A stretch of DNA of 64,000 nt from Porites lobata (taxonomy: Eukaryota; Cnidaria; Anthozoa; Scleractinia; Poritidae), in the NCBI GenBank assembly GCA_942486035.1, contig CALNXK010000171.1, positions 872,001 through 936,000 of the forward strand. Reading direction: 5' to 3'. A program made the position numbers and the translations under genes. The notes under the pieces are model-generated. The model worked only from the letters and a program-made list of their open reading frames with translations, was not told the DNA's origin and did not search any database. Below, one piece after another: positions 44,378 through 56,500 of the stretch (positions within the stretch are counted from its first letter, which is position 1; each line of letters begins with the position of its first letter).

Positions 44378-44634
44378 CCGGTTTAGTTTTAGCGGAAGCT
44401 CCGACTCCCGCAGTGCATGGATCCAGCCACGGTCAGACATCCTTCAGTGGATACCTTCCTCCTCATGTTGATCCCCAGCATCACTCCTCCCCTGATATCC
44501 ACGCCCATCATCACAACACCCCGTCCACCATCTTTACACCTGAAAGGTCCTGGAGATATCCCTACCCCAGTGGATCTGGTCTGTCTACAGTTACACAGGG
44601 CGAGTCCCATTTGAAATGTTTGTTCGTTAATGAG
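44378..44634 (+). CDS. Gene B exon e (His/Pro/Ser-rich)
   Basis: Acceptor TTTCTACAG, donor AATGAG|GTAATG, phase 1 to 0, 257 bp. Contains SGYLPPHVDPQHHSSPDIHA and GSGLSTVTQ, the latter matching the start of the terminal-exon repeat unit. The d-e pair is symmetric (0-0), so it can be gained or lost as a cassette. Confidence 0.75.
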
Positions 44635-45514
44635 GTAATGGATCTGGATTCCGAGAGCCTTTCTTAAATGTTATATTATTAAACAGTGGTTAGGATTTGT
44701 CTTTACGGAGACGCCTGCTAGGTAAGAAAGTTGTTGATAAGTTGAACTTAAGGTCCTTCGCTGTTCTGCAAGATTTATTCTCGTGACGAAGGTTTTAAGG
44801 AGATTTGTGAGACAGTATTCATCTTCACTATCATTCCCCTTGTTTTAAGCTGGTACCAGGCTCCATGGTTGGGGAATGGGGCGAATAGAACGGAGCACAA
44901 AAGCAAGCCGAGCGGGGGACTGGGGAGAAAAAAAGCGGCTGAACGGGGCTGAAAATTTTTGAGGGAAGATATTAAAGCAAAACGATACGGCGGACTCTAC
45001 CACGGCAACCGGGAGTAATTTTATGAAAATCATGGGTAAATCCTTCTACATCTGATGCAGTAGTCTAGCCTAGTATAATAGACACGCACCCCTATTTTCC
45101 TATCACGGGAAACTAAGTTATGGGGCGAAACTGCGAATGCTACGACACTAGGCATGCCGAGTAATGAGGGTTTGCGACGTCAACCGCCACCAGGGAAGGT
45201 GGGAGGGGTGGGGGGGGGGAACTTCAAGATCACTTGCACTGAAATCAGTTGAACTGGCCAGGAGGCGGTAAAATGCAAAGAGAAGGCAGCGTTGCATCGT
45301 GCCACTAACGCGCAAACTCGACATGACGGAAATTAAAGGAGTTTCTTATTTCCGGCGTTACGGGATAATCATGTATGCAGTGAGAATAGTTAAATTTTGA
45401 CTACTCACTTAACCCGTGTGGAACAGTTGTTGTAATATAGAAAAAAAAAACGCGACACCGGAGATTCGCTGAAAAAAAAAAAGCATAAAATAATATTGAG
45501 GGTTGATTTGAAGA

Positions 45515-45653
45515 AGGCCCTATTTAGCCGATCACAAAAGAGGAGTCACGGTCGAGCGGAAAGTGCTCCACACACAGTTCCGGGCTTGGCGCACTTTCTA
45601 GGGCTTGGCGCTCGACTTTGTCTTCATCCTTAGCGTCCGGCTAAATAGGGAGC
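45515..45653. repeat. MITE-like element with CCCTATTTAGCCG ends
   Basis: GGCCCTATTTAGCCG at the left is mirrored by CGGCTAAATAGGGAGC at the right, about 139 bp, in a gene B intron. GGGCTTGGCG is directly repeated inside. Confidence 0.6.
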
Positions 45654-45824
45654 TTTTAAAAAGCAACGACGACGGCGACGTCAAGGGAATGGCAATCAAA
45701 ACAACCACTTTGCACGTGCATCACGCTTTTTTGTACATTTTACGTTTGAAGGAAACAGTTATTGCTTGACAATCGTATGAGGTTATCAGCTTGTTTTCTT
45801 TCTTGTCTCCTCTCAAATCCACAG

Positions 45825-45933
45825 ACTGCGGCAGCGTTGCAGAGGAACACTCGCCCCAGTACTCACGATTCACCGCTCCCTGTTTACGGTCAAGAAACCG
45901 TAAGACCACTTCCATTGCCTCGCTATCGTGCTG
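45825..45933 (+). CDS. Gene B exon d' (36 codons)
   Basis: Acceptor ATCCACAG, donor CGTGCTG|GTAAGG, phase 0 to 1, 109 bp. Contains ALQRNTRPSTHDSPLPVYGQ and ends PLPRYRA. Counterpart of gene A 19414-19516. Confidence 0.75.
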
Positions 45934-46553
45934 GTAAGGTTTCCTTTTTTTGTCCTCTCCTGTCAAAACTACAACAATAATTCTACTATTTGATAAACGC
46001 CCTGACGGATTTGGGCACTAATAAGACAATGTTCAAGGACTTCCGGCGCTTAAAGTTCTTACTTTCCCTGTCCAAAAATAGGCAAATCCCAGTTCCCTTT
46101 TTTTGCCTTCGAAGGCTTTCTTACTGCCGAATGTTTTCGTTTTTATTGACCCAGAAGAAAGAGGATGGATTTATGTCATGGTCAAAAGATAATTTTTTCT
46201 CGCGGAACAACCACGGGAAATCACGAACTCTGACTCAATCAGGATAGAGGATTCGCTTTATCTTGCCCGCTCGCGAATTCAGTCGTATTACAGAAAGCCT
46301 TATAAAATAAAAAAAGGGATAAAATGGCACGGCTTTTTTTCTCGTCTGTAATCATTACTTTTCCAATTGTTTATTTCCTCATGTCTTGTTTCGGCAGAGT
46401 CTATATTGCATCGTGAAAAGAGGGTTTGTAACTGATATTGGAAAAGGAGGAAATCTGTATCTACTTTATGACTGTAAATATCTTTAATCAGTGGCTTTCA
46501 CTGTACCATCATGTTGCTTGTGGAATTATAATTCCTACTATTGTCCCTTATAG

Positions 46554-47503
46554 CGGAAGTTCCCATTTCTGTGGCGCATGGATTCAGTCACGACACGGCG
46601 GTGTTCGGTGTATCCTGCCCTCAACCTCTTTACCCACGGCATTACTCCTCCCCTTATGGCAGCACCCACCATCACAGCGGCCCATCCGCCATCCGAAGGT
46701 CATTGGGTAGCGGTCCGTATCCTGGTGGTTCTGGTATGTCTACCGTCACACATTCGCCGGAAATGCAGGAATTTTGTTCTCCTCATAGAGCGCTGAGAAG
46801 ACCACTGCGTGGATTACAACCTCAAACTAAAAGTCTGTCGGCGTCTAATCTTAGAGGTTTGGGTGTGTCTACGATCACTCAACCCTCAAGAATCCAAGAA
46901 ATGCCAAGACCGCCACCCCATGGATTGCAACACCAAAGTGCAATTCCAGACTTTCCGAATCTTGGTGGTTATGGTTTATCAACAGACACCCTCCAGCCAC
47001 AAATCCCAGAATTGCGTGCCTCGTATGGAACGCCTAGTCCGTCACTGCATGAATTGCAACCGCACCATACATTTCCAGGTGCTTCTTATCTTAGTGGTAG
47101 TGGCCTGTCTTCAGTCACCCATCTACCAGGGTTCTCCGGGCGTTCTTCCCCGTTTGGAACAATAAGACCGCCACAGTATGAGCTGCAACCGCAAGGTGCA
47201 ATTCCAGGCGATCCGCATCTTAGTGATCCTGCTACGTCTTCAGTCACACACCCGTCAGTAATCCGTTTTCCCTCATATGGAACCCTAAGACCCCAACTGT
47301 ATGGACCGCAGCTTCAAAGTGTAATTCCAGGCGATCCGCATCGTAGCGTTCCCTTTGCGTCTTCCGACACACACCGGCCAGTAATTCCCGGACGTTTTTC
47401 TCCGTATGGAACGCTGAGATCAGATCCGCCTAGTTCCCAAAGTACAATTTCATTTATGCGCGGGCAGGAGCACAATGCGGACGATGAAACTGATAGGCCT
47501 TAA
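46554..47503 (+). CDS. Gene B terminal exon: about six degenerate 37-46 residue repeats
   Basis: Acceptor CCCTTATAG, stop TAA at 47501-47503. The start (EVPISVAHGFSHDTAVFG) resembles exon e. Then come repeats built as Ser-Gly-x-Gly-x-Ser-(S/T)-V-T-H-x-Pro, a Gly/Arg turn, S-P-Y-G-T-x-R-P, L-x-x-L-Q-P-Q-S-x-I-P-G-D-P-H. The end is acidic (DDETD). 316 codons, predicted disordered. The open +2 frames here are shadows. Gene A has about 2.5 units. Confidence 0.8.
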
Positions 47504-49058
47504 GCAACATTCCTAAAGTGTACCCTTTGGACAGTGTAATATTGTATAAATTTCCAAAGCTATGCCGCATTTCAATAGATTTGTAGTGTGGTTATCATTG
47601 TAAATAAATTTAAACTGTAAGACACGAAGGAATGTGTAATTCGCTGTGCAATGTGGCAGCAAAAAAGCTCAATCCTTTGGCGTGGATGAATCAACAATAG
47701 AATATCTAGCTAAAATAACCACGTCGATCTCCCCGAGTTTTGTTGAGGGGAGGGGCGTCTGTACAGAGGCTACGTCTCTTGCGGCGCGGAGCGAGGAGTC
47801 CGAGAATCAACCATACGACACTACATAAATTCATGATAATCTGTGTATAAATGCTCTTTTTCTGTATTTTAAATATTTGGTGTATTTTATTTTTGGAAAT
47901 AATTGAGTCAACGTTTTGGACACAGACAACGAAACTCTAATTTTCCCGTGTTATTTGTACCGTTTTTTTTTTTCTAACTGTTTTCAACGCTATAGGATCA
48001 TTTCCATCAAGTGGCCGGAATTAAAGGAGAATTGGCTGCATTTTAGGCTATTGAGAAACCCAGCTGTTTGAAAATAATGCTCTTTTAATTGGAAATGCAC
48101 TTTACCTGTCCAGACAAAATGGGAGATTTTGGACAACAATGATGTTATGTTCCCACACAGGATAAGAATGACTTGCTTCCGCTTGGAGCTACAGAGTCAT
48201 CTCTCAGTCTCAGACTCATCCAGACTCTGAGATAAGGGGGGGGCCTGGTCTCCAAAAAATATATTTTTTCGGCCCTTTAGGCCTCATTTTGGTCTAAAAA
48301 TAAGGGCAGGGCCCGGGCCCCTGGGCCCCTCCCCTGGATCCACCACTGTATCATATTGCTGCAAGCCCCCAGGAAAGCAACACACTAATCTTTGGGCTTC
48401 CTGTGGTTTCTTGGGTGTCCCGTCGCTATTTAGGCATTATAATCTGGATTTATGTTTGTCAGGATGATTCTTAGCAAGTATGTCCAGAGGTGTCATCATA
48501 ACTTTATTTCATATCATACCCCCTCATTACATCATTCTAATTGCACTAAGTTTAGCGCATTACTGTGCATACAAACAGATACAGAGTATTTTTGTATGAC
48601 TGTAGTAAATTGTGTAAAACCTTGACCTAAATAACCTTAATGAGCGGTTTTTATGTGCATTGTTTTGCACTATTAGGGAGGTACAATATTAAAGATTTAG
48701 ATCAAGGTTTTACAGAGTTAACAGTCATACAAAAATAACTGAAACTGTCTGTTAAAGCAGTACAACAGTGAAGAGACTTATTACTTAAATAATTGCAGTA
48801 TATATTACAGAAGTTTCACCATCCCTATTTGAAAAATCTACGACTATGTGGCTGACTTTTTGTCGCAGTTGTTTTTTTGGTATTATTCTCCTTTGTACTT
48901 TGTCTATCACTATAATCTTACATATGTTCACAAGACCCAGATTCGAGGGGATATAAAATTTGAACCAAAACATTCGTATCCAACTGTCTGTCCATTACGA
49001 TTCAAAACCAGTGGTGTTGTCAGCGTTACATGTTAACCAACTTGAAACTAAGACAAAT
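47504..49058. other. 3' flank of gene B and gap before the PRA1-like gene
   Basis: To about 48225 it parallels the gene A flank (GATGTGGCAGC, GGATGAATCAACAATA, TTCCCACACAGGATAAGA). A block at 47706-47815 is absent from gene A. At about 48235-48352 is GC-rich sequence ending TGGATCCACCACTG, like the end of the 8916 MITE family. 48587-48738 is a hairpin repeat. No gene seen. Confidence 0.55.
48587..48738. repeat. Foldback/MITE with about 45-bp arms
   Basis: TATTTTTGTATGACTGT and GTAAAACCTTGACCTAAAT on the left are mirrored by ATCAAGGTTTTAC and ACAGTCATACAAAAATA on the right. 152 bp. Confidence 0.7.
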
Positions 49059-52000
49059 CTAAACTTCTTCCATGGTCAGTTCTTCTGTGATTTCAGGAGT
49101 GTCGGAGGTGCTTAAGAGTGATGCGTGGAGGCCAATAATAAAGAATGACGCACCTGATAAAAAAAATAAATGACCTGTCAACCTTTACTATTAGAGGGCA
49201 TAAAATTTATAAAACACAGTTATAACCGTAAATTAAATTCAATGTGTGGCCATTCAAATAAAAGCTACTGAGTAGTACTTTCCTGTGGTATTGTTTACTA
49301 CATTGTACAGGGCGATTCTAACTTTTGAGTCTGAGAATGGCAAGAACGAATAAAAACGCTTCTGCAGTCCTTGAGCCATGCCCTTGGGGTAGGTCAAGTG
49401 ATGGCTCAAACTTTAAAGAAGTTAAGAATTCGTCACTTCCAAGTTTCAAAAACCCTCACTTTCAAAATGAAGCCAAGTGTACAATCTTTCTTGCAAAGAG
49501 TTTTATCTGCATGAGGTTGAAAAATAATTTCCATATCAAAATAATGCTAAGCACTTAACCTTGTTTTAATATAGTGACCCGCGGGAACTTGGAGCCTATT
49601 ACCACATACTATAACTGCCTTTCATTTAGACAAAAAATTTTACTAAACAGAGAAATATGAAAACTTACAACATTCTTACTCACCTATAATCCAAAACACT
49701 GTTGATCCCGCAGAGGCCAAAATAAAGAGAGGAAGGCTGATCAAAATTACAAGACCATACTGCTCCACTCGACTCAATTCACGACCTATAGGGCCACAAA
49801 ATAAATTACACCAACTACAAAACTTTCATTAAATTATTATATTTCAAAACATGTGTTACTACCTCCCATCACCCTGACCTCAAGGTATCCCCACACCAGC
49901 TCTCAAACACAACCGATCCAGCCATCCCACCCTCCAAATTTTACACCTGAACTTTAACGAAATTTTAGGAATTTCAGAGAAGTTAGAGTTAATTTTTCAG
50001 CCTAAAGTTAACAGAAAAGTTCAAACAGAGATGCTTTCTAGTCTGTGAGAGTCGCCGTTCCATACAGAAGAGCAGAAAGGTTACTATAATTATCTAGAAA
50101 ATTGTAAAGGTAATTCAGGAGAGTTGCTAAGCGTGTAATAGATAACATCATAAATTACTATTAGCTTCCCACCTAGAACTTGGATCTTTTTTCCTTGGTT
50201 TTTATATGATATAAATAAACAGCCACCCCCTGCGACTGATAAAGCAATGAGCAGCAGTGGAGATGTGAGCCTGCAATAAAAAGAATGATTACAACACATT
50301 ATTGTGCGGTTCCAACAAATAAGGGTTCCACATCACCTTACAGACAATCATTGTAATTTTCATGGGGAAGGGAGTCTTACTGATCTATTTTTTACAGAGG
50401 AGAGGGGTAGATTTGAAGGGAAAAACTTTCTTTAGGGGGAGTATGGATATTAATTTTTCTGGAACAAAAGGTGGGAAAATGATCTTATGTTTCTTAAGGT
50501 GTATGATGGAAAATTCCAAACAAATCTTACAGAGCTAACTTTCTGTTTCACTATACAATAAGCGTAGTTAATATTATCTAAGTTTGATTAGATGCCCTGT
50601 GACAGGATAAAATGATTTCTACTGTGTGACTGGCTTTCATACCTGTTCAAACCACCTAGAGAAATTATAAATATCTCCCTAACTTTTGTTTTAACCTCAA
50701 TATGGTAGGTTATGATTATAGATGGGTGAGTGCAAAAAATACCACCCCCTTCCCCCCTTCTTGTGAGGGTGTGCTGCCCGATTATCCACATCCTGACCTT
50801 ATTTCAGACAAAAAAGTGTCATTTTTCACACCCATTTCTCAGACCTGGACTCTTAGAAATTATGTCATCATTATTTAGATTAGAAGTGAACAGCAACAAA
50901 AAACATTTCTTAAAATCCATTTCAACATTCATGGGTCTCTTCTTTTCTTACTTATTTGAAATTGAGACAATAAATTTGCTCATACACTCCGATCCCATAG
51001 TTCCCTTGGAAACCACACCTGATTCCAGACCAAAATGAGCAAAGGCTATAGTAACCTGTTTTTAGACCAAAACAGTGCAAAACCCCTACCCCTGGGGCAC
51101 ACACCTTTAGGGCTTATATAAGGGAGTACCTCCTTCCAGATAAATCCCTATTATTATGGACTGTCACTGTTAAAGGCATTGACACACAGTCACACATAGT
51201 GGAGCAGGGCAACAAGGCTGTCACTAAGATTTCAAGTTGCTGGGTATATGAAATTAGCTGGCAGGTAATTGAACAACTAGAAGGTCCTTTTGGTTTTATT
51301 TTTCTTTTGTTCCCTATGAAAGTAGCCGGTGGTTATACCCACAGTGGCAGGGAGAAATCCCTGGCCCCCAGCACTTAGTGGGATTTATATGACAAACAGA
51401 AACCAGGCCCTACTTGACTGTTTAAATGTTGAGCTTAACTGCAGAATACCTGGCCACTTCGAAGCTATACCCTTATAACATTGGCTATGAGGCTATCCCA
51501 GTGGGGGGTACTCGGGATTTCAAGTGACGGGGATGATCGAAGGATTTTTTTGGGTTTGAAAGTTTCGATTCCGGGATTTTTTTGGGTACGAAAATTTGGC
51601 AAGTATTTTTTGGGGTAGCTTGATTTGAGTAGTAAAGTTATTCGTTATGTTCTTACCCAGGTTGGTCTTGTTTAGAGTTATTCATAACATTACTGTTGAA
51701 AAAAAACCGTTCTTGGGTGTCTCTAGCACCCGCTCTAGCTTTTTAAAATGACTGCCAGATGAGGGAAAGGATATATTCAGATGGTATGATGAATAAACAA
51801 ACACGAGTGTTCAATTTCCAATGTTTTTCTTTGTGTTACAGCATTACTCCTTTCTGGAACTTTTAAGGGCCACAAAATCGGCATGGGATTTTTTGGGGGT
51901 TAATTTTTGGTCCAGGGATTTTTTTGGGTTTTGCTTGAAGCCCTAGGGATTTTTTTGGGTCTTGAATTTTGGCTCCATTCGATCATCCCCGTCACTTGAA

Positions 52001-53227
52001 ATCCCGAGTACCCCCTCTGGGGAGGCTACACAGCTACGTAGTCTCCTATGTAGCCATATAAATCTTTATTCTTTAGCCACGCAGACCTCTAGCTACGTAG
52101 CTCTGTAGCCACATAGCTGCGTAGCCAGGTAGCCACATAGCTGCATAGCCCCGTAGGGTTAAGATTAGGGTTAGGGTTAGCTGCATAGCTGTGTAGCCGC
52201 ATAGTCACGTACCCACTGTTATAGGGGTATAGCTTTCAAGTGATCGGGTATTGTGCAGTTACTCCAAATGTTGGATAGCACTAAACATCTGATAAATCAC
52301 CATCCAGCAAATAAGTGTTCGGGAAACCAACTGCATTATCCCCTGAATGGAGATTTATCCAGTGGATAGCACTATCCATCTTTTGAACAACTGGGTAAGG
52401 GCTACTGAAACGTGAATGACAAACTTCTAGTAGGCATGGTAAATTACGTTCCTTGAAAGAATGTGCTGTGCAATTTTTTTAGGAATTAACTTGAGATATT
52501 AAAGGTAAAGAAGATCGGGATCTTTCTACGACAAAAGAAGTTTTTCCTGGCTAAAAAAATTCAAAGGTCAATATCCGAAGGATAACCTTAATAATGTTAC
52601 TAAATCACCGAAAAAATATTCATGAAACGTTATTCATAATACAATTTATAAGCTTAGCTTTCACATACACTTAGCAGACATGCAATTGCAATCGGATGAA
52701 CTTACTGCTCGTCGTTAAATAAAATAATATTTAGTACCTTACATACGACAAATCATACCCAAGGCATACATATAAGATTTTTTCCCGAATTTTCGATCTA
52801 CCGCCGTTTACACAATGGAAAATTGCCTAAAATCTGTAATATGCCATAGCGGGGAACTTACTCTCTGCTTGTTGTAAAATAAAAGACTCCTAGAATTTAG
52901 ACGGTTTCAGGACGTGAAAACGAGATCTTCTTTTCTTAAAAACTACAAATAATAGTCGATCGAAATATCAACTTACACGCAGTAAAAGAACAGGAGTATC
53001 GTTATCAGAATGTAGTTGCTCTGGTAGTCTTCCAAGTTCTTCATCACTCTCTTGCCAGCTTCGGCTACAGTTTTTGGCTTGCTGAATCGGGAACTTTTAA
53101 AAAACTCTGCCCATGGCTTCATCTGTGTTTTGCGTTTGTACAGCCATTCTTTAGCGAGTTGTACGTGAGACGATGGAGTTATTACAGCCGCCATTTCAAT
53201 ATTTCCCGTGATTTCCTCCGTCGCCAT
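49059..53227 (-). CDS. RABAC1: PRA1 family protein (prenylated Rab acceptor, RABAC1-like)
   Basis: Four exons on the minus strand: 53227-52977 (ATG at 53227), 50270-50173, 49785-49684, 49153-49059 (TAG). All junctions are GT/AG with matching phases; total 181 codons plus stop, close to the 185 of vertebrate PRA1. The cytosolic N-terminus has KEWLYKRKTQMKPWAEFF and RFSKPKT, then NLEDYQSNYILI, the family signature before the first membrane pair; exon 3 carries GRELSRVEQYG and a second hydrophobic pair (LVILISLPLFILASAGS), and the end is acidic (TEELTMEEV). PRA1 sits in Golgi/endosome membranes and binds prenylated Rab GTPases. The first intron is 2.7 kb and hosts a MITE and a minisatellite. The family is secure; the RABAC1 orthology is the best guess among PRA1 paralogues. 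Confidence 0.88.
51499..52019. repeat. MITE-like element with about 40-bp inverted repeats
   Basis: Left CAGTGGGGGGTACTCGGGAT and right ATCCCGAGTACCCCCTCTG; the arms continue as TTCAAGTGACGGGGATGATC and its mirror. Length 521 bp, with GGGATTTTTTTGGGT repeated inside. CAG ends resemble hAT-type elements. No convincing target duplication. In the first intron of the PRA1-like gene. Confidence 0.8.
52025..52215. repeat. TAGCYRCRTAG minisatellite with TTAGGG units
   Basis: About a dozen degenerate copies of a 10-12 bp unit (GTAGCCACATAGCTGCGTAG). At about 52163-52180 they are interrupted by GATTAGGGTTAGGGTTAG, two and a half copies of the animal telomere repeat. Confidence 0.75.
52275..52400. repeat. 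Second copy of the CAGTGGATAGCACTATCCA repeat
   Basis: CCAGTGGATAGCACTATCCA, TTGAACAACTGGG and GGAAACCAACTGCATTATCC parallel 17565-17690. Unknown class. Confidence 0.5.
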
Positions 53228-53569
53228 AGCTTGTGTTGTAATGTTCTAAACGTCACCAACATACTCTCCCCTCCCCGAACAGTCATGACAATAATTACTA
53301 ATAGGGGTGCAGTAGGCGAAACTGAAATCTTCTCTGGTCCCTGATCCTTACACAAAACTATTCAGATTATTTTGCAAGGGGTAAGTCTAGTCTTTTTGCA
53401 AATAAATATACTACTTCTTGTCAAGAGTTTTTAATTTCTTTTTTACAGTAAAAAAAAAAAGTATCCCAAAAGCATCACAAAGGTTAATTATTACAATTTT
53501 CTCTCAGATTTAATGTGAACTGATTAACTACCCTGTTTTCACATGAAAAGTTAATTGAATTTTTTCCTT

Positions 53570-56500
53570 TTATGAACCATTGAGAATCATTCTCACAAAT
53601 ATTTCGAAGCATTCCTCATTGAATCCATGTAATTCAATCTCATAAGTTGGTGGATCTTTTTTTCTGGTGCCAGGAGTTTCATGAATAACTGCCTTGTTGT
53701 ACATGAAAAGCCCTGGACTTATCCACACCATATTTTTGATGCCGCTGTCAGAAACAAAGTCTAATGTATTCAGTTGATAAGATAGGAATGACAGTCTGAT
53801 TCCATCACTTGCAATACACTGTGCGGTTAGGGGCTTTTCTAAAGTGTCTCCAAGTGATGCTCCATTGTTTAAAGCTTCTGCCGCAAGCCGTCCAAAGGTA
53901 AACATAACACCTGTAAGTTAAACAGTGGTAATAATATTAATAAATGATGGCAGTGATATTAATCAATATTGGCTCCAGTATTATAAAAGATGGTGATAAA
54001 ATTAACCAATAATGGAAATGACATACGTCATCAACCACCTAACGTTCATTTACGTACAAGTAAATGTTGCTATTTCACAGGCAATTTTCAGCAGGAATTC
54101 ACAGCTCAGTTTGACTAGTACCTAGCTCATTATGGAGTGACAGAGTATCTTAATTTTGAAACTGTAGATTTACAATGTGGTATTGTTGAGGAAAAGCATT
54201 AAAATATTGAGCTCTAAAGAGGGAACATAAATGAAGGCAGTCAAAATATTATTTTACCTTCCTCTTATCCCCATTCAGGTATTACTCCAGTAAAATTTTA
54301 TCCTCTGAACTGTGATTTGCTACAAGTCAATTAATTAAAATAACATACTTTCAAGAATACTCTAGTCTAGGTCAGTATACCTTTTCATGAGTTGATAATT
54401 CACAAGATAGCAATGGTGACATTATCCACTGAAAAACCAGATTTTGACGAAGTACATGGAAAAAGGCTTCAACCCTTTAAGTCTAGATACAAACTCTCCA
54501 AACTAATCTCCATCCATTTCCTTGACATTTAGTTGAAACGATCGAATAGAAGATCAAAGTATTTACCTCTGGAGATCAATGTCAATTCTAATAAACTTTT
54601 CTTTAGATGATGTATTGACATTGATTACGAGTACGAGATTTGAGTGAAAGTTTTATTGCGTATTCTCAAAAAATAATATACACTCCAGAGAGCTTCATAG
54701 TACTTTTGATTCACCAGGAAAGTTAGCACTGTTATCTTTATTAAAGGAAGTTACAAGGTAAGCCCTCTCCCAATCACAAAATGATAAAACTTCTAACATT
54801 TGATAACTCATCTCCACCACTATGACATTCATACTAAATTTTGTAGCAGAATGACCATGGCTGTCACGTTTTCCTGCCAAAATGGCGCTGGTTCAAGTGC
54901 CAGCAATTTTCAGTATTGAGAAAATCTTGTACTCATAGTTGTTGTCTTCCTCAAATCTAAAGCTTTCTAATCATGCAGGATGTAATGTGGCCTCCTCACC
55001 TTGCGCTACCAAGTCACTAGTAGTCCACTTTCTGTTTGTACTGACAATAAAAAGCGTATGCGGATATGGAAAGGGAGAACCATCATAGAACCCAGTATCC
55101 AGCTTTTGTGTTGTTCTTGCCTTGTTGAGATTAAACACTGGAGAAATTATCTCTGGTTTCTCCAGAGATACTTGTTCAGTTCTCTTCACCTCTGCGGTGT
55201 CTTCAACTTGTTTCAGTTGATGCTTCGATGATAACAGAAAACCAAGATTTCCAGAAATCAACAGGTCAGTATCACCTCTTTTGTATGATACGCTTACACG
55301 GGGCTTGTATGTCAGCGATGTTTCCAAGAGTCTTGGGAAACTGAGGTAACAAAAAGGTTAAGTGTCATGATGATTTTCCAATAATTGCTGTTCTGGGGTG
55401 AGACTACACTAACTTTAAAAATCTACATCTGTCAATACAGTGTATATGTTGTAGTTAATTTTTATCTCAGGTAAGTTTTGCTTTTCTTTTGTTCATGAAA
55501 ACAAAGGAAAAACAAAAATTACCTGAGATAAAAAATTAACTACAACATATACTTTTAGTGATGGTTAAATAATAAAAAACATCTATACTCATGGTTCACA
55601 TTACATCACCCGTGGTATGGATGTTATTTTTTTGTGCCAGGCTATTTTTTATTGGTTCTTTTTGCTTCAGTGGTTAGCAAATTTAAATAACAAAAACCAT
55701 GTTTACAAACACCAGCTACTTCTAAAGTATACATAGAGGATATTACATGGCTGCGCGGAGATACGAAATTTCTCTTCGAGTGTTGAAAAATATTTCACGA
55801 GTGAGCACAGCGAATGAGTGAAATATTTTTTCAACACGAGAAGAGAAATTTCGTATCTCCAAGTGGCCATGTAATGTTCTATTTATTATATAAACACCAA
55901 TGAACTACCAATTTCACTTTAATAGTTTTTTGGTGTGAAAGGCGCGATTTATTATGAAGCCATAGCAACGGTGATATTTTCACATGTGAAGATAACATGT
56001 TATTTTCACATGTGAAGATATCAAGTTTTCACGCGAAAGCTCACATGGTATTTCATTGGCGTTTATATAATAAAGTGTAGTATGTTATTGTCCGAATTCT
56101 TCTTCGGTCTTGATTTTGTAGCCCTTACATCAGTTTAATGGGAGCTACTTTAGAATACCCGGCACTCGTTGCAACACTTAAAAGAACGAGGTAAAAACAC
56201 GATACTGTCTTTTACTATTCAGCGAGATGCAAATACATGTAAGTGGCCGGGTACTCTGAAGTAAGTTAAACATGTGTCCATACCATATGCTTTATTCTCA
56301 CCTGCCAGAATAACTCCACATTACCCTTAACATATTCTGCATCAAAGGTAAAGCATTCATATCTCTAGTTGCATGGTCACCTTCATGATTAATCAGCCTT
56401 GTCTGAATCACATTTTGTCTGAATTTTGACATCATGTCTTCCCTCGTTGAGAGATCTAAGTGAGAACTTTGCAAGCAAGTTGAAATGTCCCCCATTTCTA

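Larger units (their letters stand above)
26812..47503 (+). pseudogene. NLR-like receptor gene B, NACHT exon split by an LTR retrotransposon
   Basis: Tandem paralogue of gene A. Exons: possible 26812-26847, then 28019-28270, 29897-30459 plus 36594-38144 (one exon, interrupted), 40600-40716, 41362-41400, 42934-43002, 44088-44184, 44378-44634, 45825-45933, 46554-47503. All phases agree, and the two halves of the interrupted exon are in frame across the single copy of the duplicated target ATCGC. The insertion falls after the NACHT core (…CLLWKGKYR) and before the winged helix. In this haplotype the mRNA should be truncated unless the 6.1-kb element is spliced out. Apart from the insertion nothing is decayed, which points to a recent, perhaps polymorphic, loss. 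Compared with A it has fewer microexons and a longer repeat tail. Confidence 0.75.

Noticed and set aside
46578..47165. Overlapping plus-strand frames within the gene B terminal exon
   Set aside because: Shadow frames of the 316-codon repeat exon.
49325..49558. 77-codon plus-strand frame
   Set aside because: It lies within the third intron of the PRA1-like gene on the other strand and has no recognisable content.
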